Source: Hetaerina americana
Taxonomy: Eukaryota; Arthropoda; Insecta; Odonata; Calopterygidae
Assembly: GCA_022747635.1 (NCBI GenBank)
Contig: JAKTNV010000003.1
Span: 94,434,290 to 94,498,289 of the forward strand
Reading direction: 5' to 3'
DNA: 64,000 bases
Both the position numbers and the translations under genes were made by a program. How positions within the stretch are numbered: the stretch's first letter is position 1; each line of letters starts with the position of its first letter. Below are positions 13,240 through 25,629 of the stretch, in pieces. The notes beneath the pieces were generated by a model. That model was not told the DNA's origin and searched no databases. It saw only the letters and a list, made by a program, of their open reading frames with translations.

Positions 13240-13955
13240 CGAAATTAATTACTTCCGGAGTCGCTCCCGGTTTAGCATGGCATTAAAAAAAAACCCCAGC
13301 TGGCAAACCTTTTCTGGCGCATCCCTTTCATTCCGTTCGCGGACAAAAAGTGGAATCGGAGCGTTGTGAATGGCAAAAAAATAAAGAATATCCGCGCCGC
13401 GCGGGTCACCGGGAGCCCCAAGAGGGTCACTCCACAAAGAATGGCGAGTGTAGGGGAAGGGGGGGAGGAGGAGAGAGAAGGGGAGACAAGGGTGGGGTAG
13501 GGGGTGCAGGATAAGGAGCGGGGGCAAACGGAGTGCCTCGCAGATGACCTCTGACCACTTCCTCCCTCTGTCAAAGCATATAAGCAACGCTTTGTTTCCA
13601 GACAACCACTTGGTAAACACGCACAAACATACGAGTTCCGTCAGTTCCATAACCGGTGTGAGAATGCTGGATGTGTTTTAACCCCCCGGGCCCGCTGCGC
13701 CCTCACCCCCCAGGGGACCACGACACCGCATTCCTTCACGCCCACCCCCCCTCTCTCTCTATTTCTCTCACTTCCACCCCCCAACCCGTTCATTTTTTCG
13801 GTGGGCTCCCTCTCGCCCCGAACCTCGAGGACCCCACCCCCTCTGTCACACTCTCCATTTATTCAACCCTTTCCTCCCTTGGCACTCCACCACGTACACT
13901 CCCTCCTCTTACCCCCTCCTCGTCAGTTACTCCCCGTTACATGTAGCGAATATTT
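13240..13955. other. GC island, GA-rich then CT-rich
   Basis: About 13440-13540 is purine-rich on the plus strand and 13680-13930 is pyrimidine-rich. Between them lies a mixed core with CpG-containing sequence and a nuclear-receptor-like direct repeat. Open frames of 90 to 133 codons on both strands are low-complexity. The switch of strand composition around a core recurs in other islands of this window. Confidence 0.55.
13545..13557 (-). promoter_or_regulatory. DR1-like nuclear receptor site (candidate)
   Basis: Read on the minus strand, the bases are TGGTCA-G-AGGTCA: two half-sites separated by one base, the spacing known as DR1 and used by HNF4- and RXR/USP-type receptors. A GGAAGT (ETS-like) motif lies just beside it. 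It sits in the core of a GC island. A match of this length can arise by chance, so this is only a candidate. Confidence 0.3.
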
Positions 13956-13959
13956 CCTC

Positions 13960-16010
13960 CTTTTTCCAACCAAGGTTTTCAAAGGTGCCGTTCACAGAAC
14001 TCCGCTTGACAATGCATCGTGTGCGGGGCATGTCAATGCGCTCCCTCGTCAACTGCATTCGTTCACATCTGGGGCGTCCCTACACCCAGCGGTGCTCGAA
14101 GTGAGGTTTGGGGTGGATAGAAAATACGGACATTCTTTTTCATTCACAGTAAATATTTCTCATGAAAAATTCATCATAATGTAATTGACTCCAAGTATGA
14201 GAATATTACAATGGTACGTGGGTTATGTTACAGTACTGGAATGGATAAATGCGAACATTTTCCAGGCATGATGATTCTTGGTGGAGGCCTAAAAATGTTA
14301 CAATGAGTGATTATGGGAAACCGGTTTGAAATATTATTATTATTAAAAATACACATGTGCTGATAGACGATGTTAGGTGGTACACAAGTCCCAAATAATC
14401 GCAAAAGATAATAGCTAAAATCAGACTTCAAAATACAAATCTCTTTAACAAAACAAGCGAATCCCCATCCCATTTACAACCATTAATCAGCAAGAAAAAA
14501 AAGATAATTAAAAAAAATAAGCTATTACATATAATACAATACACCACACATCAAAATATATCGATAAGAATACCTGACATTCAACTTGTGTTCAGGGAAG
14601 AGCGACAAAAAACAAAATGAAGCTCCTACGACGTTATAATTTAAAATTTTCAGATTTTCAATGCTAAAAAATATCATTTTGGTTACTCCATGAATTTCCT
14701 TTACAGGAAATAAATCAAAACGTTGATGAGATAAATGCATTAACTAATGAGCTATTTCGTATTCAATAAAAAGCATTTGCTTCGGCCACGCCTTATTGGA
14801 ACCAACCCTTTTGTCCGCTTTCATGAAATACCTCTCCCTACACCATGGAAGCGAATTGTCAGAAATAATGTCTTTGCGTGGACGCAATGATGAACTCAAA
14901 TCACTATAAGAAATCATTGGTGCTCACTACTCGTAGTCACTATGAGTGATTTTATTGTATATTAATTTTTTTGAAAGTACACTTTTTTTGACAAACGCAC
15001 ATGCGCAGAGCTCTACAATTTCCTACACACCTGATTACAAACTAATACCTCCTCCTGCCCAAGGGTGCACGTTACGCTCTTAACCTTCTACGGGTCGTTA
15101 AACTCTCGTAATGGGCTGGACTTTCCAGCTGTCAACAACGAGAGGAGGATGAGTCAAAATATCGCATTTCATAAACGGGTTAACCTAGTTTTAGAAAAAC
15201 ATACACAACCTTCTCAGCTTTGCTCATTTAGCATCAAGATTTATATTTCAACCTTACATGGTGCATTTGAAATTTTTATGAAGGCATTGTTCCTAATTGG
15301 TATTTTTAAACACTACTTACGGTTCACCTAATGTTTAATTAGTAGTTAAGCATTGCTCCACAGTTAATATGAAGACCATACAGACAGAAAATACAATTCT
15401 AAATGATAAGAAATCCGATACTTAAAAAACACATCCCTAGGTAAATTTTTCCAAATTTCAATTTCATAATGAACAGCAGCATTTCTTCAAACTGAGATCA
15501 GAATATCAGAGTTTATCAGAAATATAAGCATGGAGTAGAATTGAAGAATTTAGCTGAAAAATTCTTTCATTTGTTTTACATCTTGGGCGAATTATATCAC
15601 AAGGCATGATTTCATTATTGTTCGACCAATGCTACGCCCACATTTCCAGTTTCACTAGCGGCCCCATAATATTTATCTTTCGGCGGTGACAACCCACATT
15701 GTGGAGAAACGAGATGAATAATACCCATCTGCTCACCTAAAGTCTATTCAAAGGATTGGATTCGCACTAACATGAAGCCAAAACTATTTAAATATAGTGG
15801 AGAGGAATAGTCTCTGTGAGGTTCGGATGCAGATAACTGGCAGGCCTTGAGTGGACGACCCGTTTCGGCAAATTAATTCTGCATAATATTTTACGCCTCG
15901 GGGTTTTTTTTTCAAGTTTCTCGGCTCATTACCAGTCTCATCTGGTGCATAATTAGGGCTCCATTGAAATCTCATCCACTCGAGTTCAGGGCGTCGAGAG
16001 TCACTTATTT
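13960..16010. other. AT-rich non-coding stretch
   Basis: No gene recognised. A minus-strand segment near 15916-15945 (GATGA, a weak stem, then GAGAAAC) vaguely resembles the CTGAWGA hairpins described elsewhere, but too weakly to annotate. Confidence 0.4.
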
Positions 16011-16019
16011 CCCGAGGAC

Positions 16020-16870
16020 AATCAGGTCAACGGCCAGGTGAGAAGTGTCCCCCCACTCATTCGATCACGTCATCGGGGACCGCGAGCTCTCGTCCGAATC
16101 ACGACGCTTCCGATGCACGAGGATATCTCCATACCGCCCAAAAAAAATCCCTCCCGTCCTCAAGCTAACTCCTTGCGCCTCCCCAAACCGCTTCCACTTC
16201 TCCCTCCCTCCCCCGCTTCGCGCCTCGGACCCGCGTGCAGGCAACTCTTAAGGGATGGGGGTGGCGTCGGCTGGCGCGAAGTTCGTCGGGAAGGAGAAGA
16301 GGAGGAGGGGGTGTTATAGGAGGAGGTCCCGCCTTCGGTTTATTGTGCGCTTCACATATAAACGCCGTGGCGTCGGTTGACAAACGAGTGGAATCCCCAA
16401 GTCACCTACCCCCCCCCCATTCCCCTCCGCCATCCCTTCACCCGTCCTCTCATCCCCTCATTCTACCCTCAAAAACGCGGGGTACTGCACGAGAGCCACC
16501 CGCTCCCTTGGGAGAGGAGGCCGGGCGGGACGAGGGAAACGGGGGTTTGGGGGGGGGAGAGGAGAAGGGAGGATGGGAAAGCGGGTAACTGTGGATGGAG
16601 GGACGATGAAATATTAAGTGGCTGTCACCGACTTGGATGCTCGGAGAATGAAGTCCGAGGTGCGTAGCTCCGTGTATCGCATCAGGGGGGAGGGCGGGGT
16701 GGAGGGAGGGATGTAGGTGCCTTGGGGATGAGGGGAGAGGCGGGGGCGGGATGGTTTGGATTGCATGGGGCAGGAATGGGAGGGAGGGCAGGAGAGGCGG
16801 TCGGCGAGGAGTGTTGGAGGACGGGTAGGCATGCGATAACTCATCACCAGCCTTGGGGTAACAATCATGT
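16020..16870. other. GC island with alternating CT and GA blocks
   Basis: Composition alternates along the plus strand: CT-rich (about 16140-16250), GA-rich (16260-16320), a short mixed core containing CATATAAACG (about 16356), CT-rich (16400-16470), then GA-rich (16490-16600 and 16680-16830). All six frames are largely open and the encoded products are low-complexity. G runs near 16541-16555 could form quadruplex DNA. No gene. Confidence 0.6.
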
Positions 16871-16879
16871 TCGGCGAGT

Positions 16880-18070
16880 GATATTAAAAAAAGGAGAGTT
16901 AACAAACATAACGTAAAATGGCATTGTTGTGAAAGGAATTGTTGACGACACTACGGGGGGATGTGTAGTCCGTTGTTTGTGAGAGGAGAGAGGACACGGA
17001 TGGCATTAATATGGAACACAGCAGATGGGAGTATTGTAAATTACCGGGTCCGATGGAAAACATTGAGATTGAGGGAGTTTCGTACCTGAGAGCTATCGGC
17101 CACGACAACTATGTGTCCACGATGAAAGGAAATCAAAAGCATTCATTGTTTGCCACTCTTTTTACCATTTCACGAAGAAAAAATTTAAAGAAATTGATAA
17201 GAACGGAATGAAAATAGCAAAATGCACAGCAGTCAAAGGTAATCCCAAGTAAAAATCAAATGAAGCTCGTGGAGCTGAAAAACAAAAAAAATCTGTTTCC
17301 ATAAAATATTAATAATTTACTTCAAGATTTTCCATGCGTTAAAACCAAAAAATGGGAGTAAAATTTAGAGATAAGCTCAGTTTAAAGTTAACATTAACAC
17401 ATATAAGTTAAGAATTAGCCTATTATGTGCATTATCACGCTTGTAACTACCTTTATTTTGGATTGATATTTTTTCTAGCGTAGTAGATACCATGGGTATG
17501 CGATTTTTTTTATCATTCTATCATTCAACAAGGGCAAGCTAAATTATATACTGGGCATATTGAATATTTCAATGAATAGTTACATCTCTTAATCCATTAT
17601 AGGGTGCAATAAGTCTATAGGTTTTGTCACTTTTAAGCTAAATAGGAGTTCATTCAGTTCTTTTTCTGATAATTGGAGAATACGCCCCTCATGAAATATA
17701 TACCAAGAACTATCAGCTTCACATTTCAAAAAGATAAGTTGTGAAACTCCATGATTGGATCGGGAAAAATTAATTAATTCCACATTAATAATCCATCTCA
17801 CGCTCGGGTTTCTTTACAGAGGGACATCCTCAAGGAGTGTGCTTCTGTATATTTCGTCCGCAGTTATTTTTTTACATTGCAAGCATTTATAGGTCCACAT
17901 ACCTACGGATAGCATCAAAAAATCATGCCCAGCGCTCGCAGACCGTGTATGTCCACCAAAATGCACTTTGCGGGACATGCGAGTCTCGTTCACGAGATGA
18001 CCTGGTCACCTCTTCTCTTTATACCACAACTCAAGAAATAAGTTGACTTCGTTTTATTTTTAATGTAACA
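16880..18070. other. AT-rich non-coding stretch
   Basis: Nothing recognised. Confidence 0.4.
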
Positions 18071-18079
18071 TGTGTTGAA

Positions 18080-18900
18080 ACTAGTGCCACTAATATCCTG
18101 CAAAAATTTACCCCGCTTCTCCACCCTCACCGTGAGCCATAATAAGTTCCTACCCCCTCGCATCTCCTGTTTATGCAGATTCTTATTTGCCACGTCGTCG
18201 TTTCCATCAAAATTTTTTTTCCTTAGACCGCAACGCCGTTCCACCCTCCGCCGCCCCCACCCCCCAAACACAACCCCAATCCGCGCATGGGTTTCATACT
18301 TTATTCATTCAGATTTCATGCAGGCGGTCGTAGGGTCTGGAGTGCAGGGACTGGCGGTGCGCAGCGGGGACCCGGCCGCGCGCGCGGGTGTGTGTGTATG
18401 TGTGGGGGGGGGTTAACTTTGCGGGAAACGACGTCGTCCTCCCTCAGAGCAGCGGGGAGGGGAGAGGGAGGCTGGCCTCTCCTCTTGTGCCGATGGCGGG
18501 GGATAAGAGACGAGCTCAAAAGAAGGCGGCGGTATGACGGGTCGAGAGGAACGAAGAGGGAAGGGATGTGAAGGAATTTTAGCCCTGTTGCAATAACCCG
18601 CGTCTTGTCTTGCTTGAGGTCATCGATAATTCGCCGCTGAAGGCGATCGAAGGACAGACAAGGGGGGCAGGGCACAGGGGACCGGGGTAATGGGATGGGT
18701 TGATGGGAGTTATAAATTCGGCGGAGGCGGGGATGGGGCGAGGGGAGGGGGAGCGGGGAGTGACGAAGGAGAGGGGGCGGGCGCAGGGGAAATAGGCAGG
18801 GATGAGGGCGGGCCAAAGTGGATGTGTTCAGCAGTGTGGGTGGTACGTACATGCATCCCCGTACCAGTCTCGCTCCGTCAGTTTATAAGCTGGACTTAAC
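18080..18900. other. GC island, CT-rich then GA-rich
   Basis: A CT-rich block (about 18230-18275) is followed by a short AT-containing core (CTTTATTCATTC at about 18299), then a long GA-rich half (18330-18560 and 18690-18830). A GC-rich alternating CGCGCG and TGTGTG run lies near 18377-18400. The 178-codon frame on the minus strand is a proline-, arginine- and leucine-rich low-complexity translation and is not called a gene. Confidence 0.55.
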
Positions 18901-18909
18901 ACGGAGGAG

Positions 18910-20580
18910 GGTGTAATTCTACGCAGTGATCCCCTCGAATGTCTGAACTCGTATTTGCTGGTGCGAAAATAAAAGCGAGGTACTGCTGTCACGGGATGAT
19001 GTTCTTGACCGCGTAGTCTTTCTAGAGAACGCTGATTTACAATCTGAAGTAAATTCCGTATTGCGCTCGATCCTCACCAAACACTATTCCCAGAGTAAAT
19101 CCTTAAGCATCCTGAACTATCGATGCTTTCCTTAATTCTGTTATTTAATTAGCTACATAATCAAATATTGCGTTAAAATTTTTTTGTGGCAGTCACTGGA
19201 AAAAATTTAGTGGCTATCAGTAGACCTGAGTAAAAAAGATGAGTCGAAGAAAATATAATACAGCACCGGGAAAAATGTACTTGATGCGGAATAAAAGTAA
19301 CATTTATATGAATTACTGAATCCCTTCGGTGGACATTTCAAGGATGCAAAATAAACGACAAATATTAATCCAGTTCGCACATACGAGGCAAAAAAAAAAC
19401 AATAAACTATGTGTTTGTGACCACGATTTTATTTTTACGAAAAAACTAAGAGTTGATTTTTGCCAAGTGGGTTCGTTCTTATTGAAAGCTGCATGACTAG
19501 TAAAATATGCCTTGTGAAAATTTGATTTAAGTTATACAACAGGTTTGAAATAACTATATTCAACGCTATAGTGTGCTTTATTGTATACTTGTACATTACA
19601 TATCCTCGGATAATTAGTAAAATCGATTAAAGTGTGATAACATACACATTCGATTTTGATTCCTCGGTATCTCGGATCATAACCACCCCTGAAATTCACA
19701 TTATCCAATTGAATCTATTAATTCGCGTATGAGTGGAGTAATTAGCACTAACAACCAGGTTCCTGCAGCTGTGATCAAGGTTTATCCCGATCATGGCATT
19801 TGTAAAATAAATTAAATCCAGCTTCCATGGTATATTTTAAGTGACTCGCCAAAAACTCATATTTAAATTTCAATTAAAAATTTATCCTCCTATGTTTCTT
19901 CCGGAGGTTTTTAAAAATTTATCCTCCTAGGTTTTTAAGGGTTTTCATAAATTACAAAAGCGATATGCGAAAGGTAAAAGTGCATCTCATACATTTAAGA
20001 AAGTCAGGTGAAAATGCATTGATATTGTGTACCGGTACCGTCATCAGCAATTACAAACTTTAATACGACTCGTAGACAGTGTCCAAATTCACCCATTCAT
20101 TGATTTATTTTCAAACTTAATTATCAAGCCTTTAAGGAACTTTAAGGAAATGAGGGATATTTAAGGAACTGAGCAATATAGGTTCAATGTTGTTTTTTCC
20201 TACATTTTTATCCACAAATAAGATAGTGAAAGGCGTAAGGTATTACCAGCTACGTTTTAAGGTATTACACTATGTTATGGCGTACCAAACAAATGTAAAA
20301 ACGGAAAAGTCTAAAGGTACTTAATAACTTGGCCAATTAGAAAAGCCTCCATGGTAAAGAAAAAGTGTGCCTCGGGAACAAACGCTACAGAAATTAACCG
20401 TAAAAAACTCTCGTTAGCGAACACGAACCGAACAATTCCTGGAGTCTGTTCCAATTTGCGGTAAAAAAATATTTACAGTACACGCAGCGAAAAATCAGTT
20501 TGATTCAAAAGAAGATAGGAGGTCCTGTCCCAGTCCAATCGTGCAGCGCTAATGGGAGTCCGCCGTTCGAATCTCGCCCA
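18910..20580. other. AT-rich non-coding stretch with small direct repeats
   Basis: A short direct repeat (AATTTATCCTCCTA) occurs twice within about 50 bp near 19880-19930. A tRNA-type B box, GTTCGAATCTC, lies at 20565-20575 but without a matching A box at tRNA spacing, so no tRNA is called. Confidence 0.4.
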
Positions 20581-20589
20581 CTCAGCCAG

Positions 20590-21170
20590 TTTCCCTTTCG
20601 ACCCAACGCCTCTCCGCTGAGCAGTGGGACCACCGCTCGCGCGGCCACTGCCTCCTGCCCCCGCTCACCACCCCCTGCCTCCCCGAGGGGCCCCGCCGTC
20701 ACGCCCGCCTGCGCCACCCCTCACACCACTCGACCCTCTTCATCTTCCTTCCCCTTCCCCCACACCTTCTCTTAATTTCCTCAATCGCACAATCTGCTCC
20801 CTCGGTCCCCTCGCCCGGCCTTCCCCTCCCAGCCTTCGCTCCTACCACGGTCCTCCCTCCCGGGGACGGGGAAAATATGGCCTCCCTCCCTTACCCCCAA
20901 ACCACACCTCCCCATCCTCTCCTGACTGTCCGGCCGAATCACCTTCTCCACTCCTTCCACTCCATATACCGCGCAGTTTATCGCCCAGAAATCTCCTCGT
21001 CCCACCTCCCTCGCCTCGCCTCTCTCTCTCCGCCATTTTCTCCGCAATCCCGTCCCCGCATTCGACAGTCCACCTCTCCTTCCCCTCCCCCACACCCTCT
21101 CTCTCTCCCCCTTTCTCCTCTTCCGTTCCCTGACCGGAGCTTTCGTTTTTATCCCTAGTTAGTTTCATCT
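20590..21170 (+). other. Pyrimidine-rich GC island
   Basis: A long C/T-rich block on the plus strand. Open frames of up to 169 codons are proline- and serine-rich and overlap minus-strand frames that are glycine- and arginine-rich, the mirror pattern expected of a polypyrimidine tract. No gene. Confidence 0.6.
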
Positions 21171-21179
21171 CCCTCCACA

Positions 21180-23040
21180 GTTGGCCATTGTATGTACCCC
21201 ACGTACGGACGCTATCTTTTAGTTTTCGTCAAGAGGCCACTTCTGCTGCATCAAGTGAATCTTTTTACGTATAGTAAAACTCGATAGACCGCGAAATTGG
21301 ACATAATCAGTTTTGAGATGGTTCGAGTCCAAAAAAAAGCACGACTCCTTCCGTCGGCAGTTCCCTGACCGTCTTAGTGTTAAATTTCCTTCCTATGTCC
21401 TCTGTTCACTCGATGAATAGATCGAGATTACCGCTAAATCGAAGGAATAGGTTTCCGATCAGTTTCCGCCGGATTTAATTTCTTCAACTGGCACCCGTTT
21501 CAAAGTATCTCGTGTGTCCTCATACCATATATTACGTTGGTGTCAGCAACTATTCTGGTATTTGATCACCCCCTACCACACATCTTAGCGGAGTCTTGCA
21601 GGGTACTATGTAATAAACTAACAATAAACGTTTTTAGCACCGGCCCAAACACCAAGCGCTGAATATTCGATGGACCACACCGTTGCATCTTAGCTTATCA
21701 CGGGTACAAAGAAGCGTTGAATTAAAAATTCAAGTGAGTATCACTTTATCACTCCGAATGTCACTGCGGGCAGTATATTTCTGATTGCAAGGACTTATTA
21801 ACTCTGTCAGTCATTTCGTCCATAAAACTACGAAAAAAGAATTTTCCATCTTTTTGTCATCAATGAAAATATAAACGCTGACTTTCACCTATAACATTAA
21901 ATGTAAACTCATATACCAAGCGCTTTTTAAACCGTTCAAGTGATGGTCAAAGGAAGTAGGGATTCAATGTTTATTCAAGGTTTATCAAGGTTTAAAAATC
22001 AATCGCCTTGACCGGATTTCGAAACCGAATCAACCAAATGAAATGACTGTCCGATTACAGTTACTGTCGCGGCATCTCCCGCAGTCTCCTTGAATTTGTT
22101 ACAAGAGAACATAAAATGTTTCATTGGACTTCGCATCCACACTCGGAATGAGTATTTACAAATTAGCAGATGATGTGGACTGCGTCTCTTTCTGGTGAGC
22201 AGGAAGGTTGAAGAAGAATCTTTACATGACATAAATTTCCTTAAGATTTAAATAAATAGATTTCAATAATTTACGACCTAAAATTTTGAACTAAAATAAC
22301 CCTTCAATCTCAAATCAATGTACTTAAAGAAATGTACTTGCGCAAAACATTGACTGCTGAAAAAACCGAATGAATTAACAGAATAGAACTTCCTTCATTC
22401 GCTTTCATTTCTCTTGGCACCGCTAGACATTTGATATTTTCTATTCGCATACGTCATTCCATTTCTTTTCTCTTCGAATCGGCTATCGCTACAGCATAGC
22501 AGTCTTTTTTATATTTCCATGATTACGCAGGCAATACAACTCACCTGTCGAAAAAATAGATCTCGTGGAATCAAGAGTCCGGAAACAAGGTACAGCCATA
22601 AATTCACCTCCTCCCTCAGAACGGATAAAATCGGGATCCACCTTATGGACTGGGTTCCGGAATGGACAAGCAACGTGATCTCTCTTCCGAACGACAGAGT
22701 TGTAGCAAATTAAAAAGAGGAATGGTCCACATTGGAAGTACGATTGAATGAATGGCTTCGTGTAAGAAAGGGGGTGGATGGGGAAAGAAAAGAGGAGAGG
22801 CGTGTCATAGGGAAGGAAGTTGCTGAGCTTGAAAAGCGAAATGTCATGGGGCTGGAAATTGCCGAATCGTGGTCTTTTGAAGCCCCTCCTATCTGTTTTC
22901 TCATAATAGTTGTCGCTAAAAGTTTGATCATGGCATATATTCGACAAGAACAGGCATATTACTGCGATGAATTCCAGTGCCTCAACATAATAAATTACTT
23001 TGAGTTTCAAAAACCGACATACGTGGTCTGTCCAATACAT
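21180..23040. other. Non-coding stretch left of the deleted mariner
   Basis: About 21530-21610 (ACCCCCTACCACACAT ... CTTGCAGGGTACT) resembles a segment at 59640-59710 and may be a dispersed repeat. A 185-codon minus-strand frame (22489-23046) and a 116-codon plus-strand frame overlap each other at 22732-23046 and run into the mariner end. Neither has a domain I recognise, and neither is called a gene. Confidence 0.4.
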
Positions 23041-23041
23041 A

Positions 23042-23940
23042 CGCAAACTAAGGCCATAAAAACTTTATTTTGCAAAATTTAGTCTACATCGATTTTGTCC
23101 AATTTATTGTACTCTCCATTCGTTGCTATGCACTTATTCCATCTTCTTTTCCACTGTTTAAAGCACCCTTGGAAGTCCTCGGCAGTTAGATTTTTTAGTT
23201 TTCTCGTCGTTTCTTGCTTTATTGTGTCCGCACCTTCCCAGTGATGTGCCCTCATCACATTTTTGCATTTTGGGAACAGGAAAAAGTCACAAGGGGCGAG
23301 ATCTGGCGAATAAGCAGGGTGATCAAGGATGGTTTTGAATTTATTGCCAGAAACTGGTGAACAATCAATGCTGAATGTGCAGGTGCATTGTCATGGTGAA
23401 GGACTCACCCATCATGTTCGGTTAAAATAGTGTGCACTGTTGATTTTCCTAAATTCAGTTCACGAACTCTCATTCGGACAGTTTTTCGACGATCAGTAAG
23501 GACAAAGGATTGCACACGATCAATGCTGTCGTCAACACAGGTGGTTGAAGTTCTTCCCGGCCTTGCATTACCCGTTGCTTCTTGTCGGCCATCTTTCAAA
23601 CGCTTAATCCGCTTGAAAACGGATATTTTCTTCAGAGCATTATCACCATAAACAACTGTCAACATTTCAGTAATTTCTTGATAACCTTTACCGCACTTCA
23701 TCAAAAAAACTTGATGTTGATTCGTTGCTCCGTGATTTCGCCAATTTCCATTTTCGACAAACAGTAAGAACAAAGACAACAGAAACTAACATGACTGGCA
23801 CCATACGCACAGCTCGACGATCCGCCAAACGCAGGCGGCTGATTGGGTGTAAGACAACTAGCGCCACTAGTGGGTTGGGCTATAGTCCGCGTTATGGCCA
23901 CCAGATTGCACCAATTCGCATATTTATCGGCCAGACTACG
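23042..23940 (-). mobile_element. Internally deleted mariner element (about 0.9 kb)
   Basis: A mariner-type DNA transposon in minus orientation. Both ends sit next to a TA dinucleotide (23040-23041 and 23941-23942), the target duplicated by Tc1/mariner elements. Read inward, the ends begin CGCAAACTAAGGCCATAAAA and CGTAGTCTGGCCGATAAATA, an imperfect terminal inverted repeat sharing GGCC and ATAAA. At about 899 bp it is shorter than the usual 1.3 kb because the middle of the transposase gene is missing. It is non-autonomous. The exact ends are inferred from the TA sites and are less certain than the element itself. Confidence 0.8.
23081..23751 (-). pseudogene. Mariner transposase pseudogene, catalytic core deleted
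   Basis: This is a broken DD34D transposase that would have cut and pasted the surrounding element. The start MEIGEITEQ reads from 23751. After a frameshift in a T run at about 23701-23707 comes the N-terminal helix-turn-helix region (KCGKGYQEI ... DGRQEATGNARPGRTSTT). At about 23405-23412, right after STVHTILTEHDG, the sequence jumps to VLHHDNAPAHSAL, which holds the second catalytic Asp. About 125 residues with the first catalytic Asp (the GDE motif) are absent. A one-base deletion separates HHDNAPAH from AYSPDLAPCDFFLFP. The 101 nt between the two Asp codons equal 34 codons minus one base, which fits the DD34D class. The C-terminus ends NKCIATNGEY ... DVD then stop. It cannot encode a working enzyme. 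Confidence 0.9.
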
Positions 23941-23942
23941 TA

Positions 23943-24765
23943 CTTATATTTTTTATAAATTTAAAGGTATATCTGAAACGAGCTTAAAAAATAGCGTGGC
24001 TTTTAATAAAAAAGGCGCTACTAATAATAATCAAATTAACGATAACGATGCATAGAAATAAAAAGCACAATTGAACTTAGAATAACCGTATTATTTAAAA
24101 ATACCAACAATACATAAGGAAAGTTTATTCTCACGGATTTCGAAAATATTATATTATTATTACTGACTATTTGAAAAGTATATACTTAAACGAAAAAATT
24201 GTATGGTACTTTTTTCAAATAAACTATTATTAAGCGACAGGTAAGTGCAAATACAAATAATTAGTTAACAGCCCCAAGAGATCAACATACGTAGAATCAA
24301 ATGGATAAAACAAGCCGGGAGGCAATTATATCGCTTAATGCACGGAGACCACGGCTACGCGCTGACGTGATAGATAAGGTCGTGAGAAATGAGCCAACCC
24401 CGTCAGCCTGTCGTTCAAGTAATTACCGTTACCGTGACGAATAGCAAGTAGTAGAGGAGGAGACTGAAAATAGTGAGCAAATCTATTGGTCTGCGGCGTT
24501 CTATTTATATCTGCTGATGTTTTAATCCACACAGCCTCCAGTTTCAAACCCTGGCATAATTTGAAGAGAACTTTCATTCACTCGACGAAACTACTTACAT
24601 ATCCGCGGGACATTATGGAAAACAAAAGGGCGAGGGGGGTGGGAATAATCACGCAAGTCCCGGACGAATGAGTCGTAAAATGGAAAAACAAAAGTTCAAG
24701 AGGAATGGAGTGGCGGGGCAAACCGACGCTGCAAACGTGAACGCAAGAGCCGTCCTCACAATTTG
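23943..24765. other. Unique-looking non-coding stretch
   Basis: No gene. About 24290-24600 is less AT-rich and non-repetitive, with TAATTACC-like homeodomain words. It could be conserved regulatory DNA, but the sequence alone does not show this. Confidence 0.35.
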
Positions 24766-24769
24766 GACG

Positions 24770-25625
24770 GCGAGTAATCCGTCATGGGCGAGATAAATGC
24801 ATGAGCTCATGGACATCCATCTACTCACACACTCGCACCCCACAAAACGGGGAGGGAGGGACGATTCCCTTCAGCCATCCGCCTCGCCACACCGCCCCCC
24901 CCGCTCGCACACGCGCTGCAAGTCCCCCGTGCCACGGCCGCAACGCAGGGCCACCTCTCTATCTCTCTCCCTCTCCCTCAACCTCTCCAACCCCTCAACA
25001 CTGCCATCCCATCCAACAGCAGCAACCCCCACGCCTCCACCACCATCACCACCGGACCCACCGACCTGCCTACCTGCTCGCCAACCCGCGCGGGGCCATC
25101 ATCTCTCGCTTCAATTCCCCACCTCTCCCTCTCTCTCTCTCACTCTCTCTCTCTCTCTTCCCCCTCAACAGCACCATCGCATGCGTTATCTCACGAGCGA
25201 CCAGGAGGTGCAATCCAGACGATGAGATGGAGGGCATGTAGGGGTGGGCGAGGCGAGATAGGGGAGGGGAGGGAGGAGTGGACCGTTGGGATGGGGGAAT
25301 GCAACCCTGAGGAGTGGGCGGCCGAAGGAAAAGGGGTGGTGTGTGGGCGGAGAAAGGGGGTTGGGGGAGAAGGGGGTGGAAAAGTGCGGGAGTCCTGCAT
25401 AAATCTCAGCCAGACGACCCCTCTCGCCCCTTCCCTCCCTTCCCCGACCTTTCCCCCTTCGTCCCCTCTCCCCACACACACACGCCCCCGCCTCACGCCC
25501 CTGCCGCATCCCCACCTCACTCACTCCTTTCTCTATTTCTCACTTGTTACGTCCTTCTCACCTCTTTTTCTCTCCGCCTTTCACTCCGCCTTCCTTTTCC
25601 TCTATTTACTTTTTTACTTGTTTTC
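24770..25625. other. GC island, CT then GA then CT
   Basis: CT-rich at 24840-25185, including a (CT)n tract at about 25130-25160, then GA-rich at 25220-25390, then CT-rich at 25420-25600. At the left edge lies GATAAATGCATG (24792-24803) overlapping the perfect 12-bp palindrome CATGAGCTCATG (24800-24811). A second short core, CTGCATAAATC, sits at the GA-to-CT switch (about 25396). Open frames of up to 150 codons are low-complexity and not called. Confidence 0.6.
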
Positions 25626-25629
25626 GAAG

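Noticed and set aside
18316..18852. 178-codon minus-strand open frame
   Set aside because: Low-complexity reading of a GA-rich island; no domain and no start or splice context.
20565..20575. tRNA B box GTTCGAATCTC
   Set aside because: No A box at tRNA spacing and no acceptor-stem pairing seen, so neither a tRNA nor a SINE is called.
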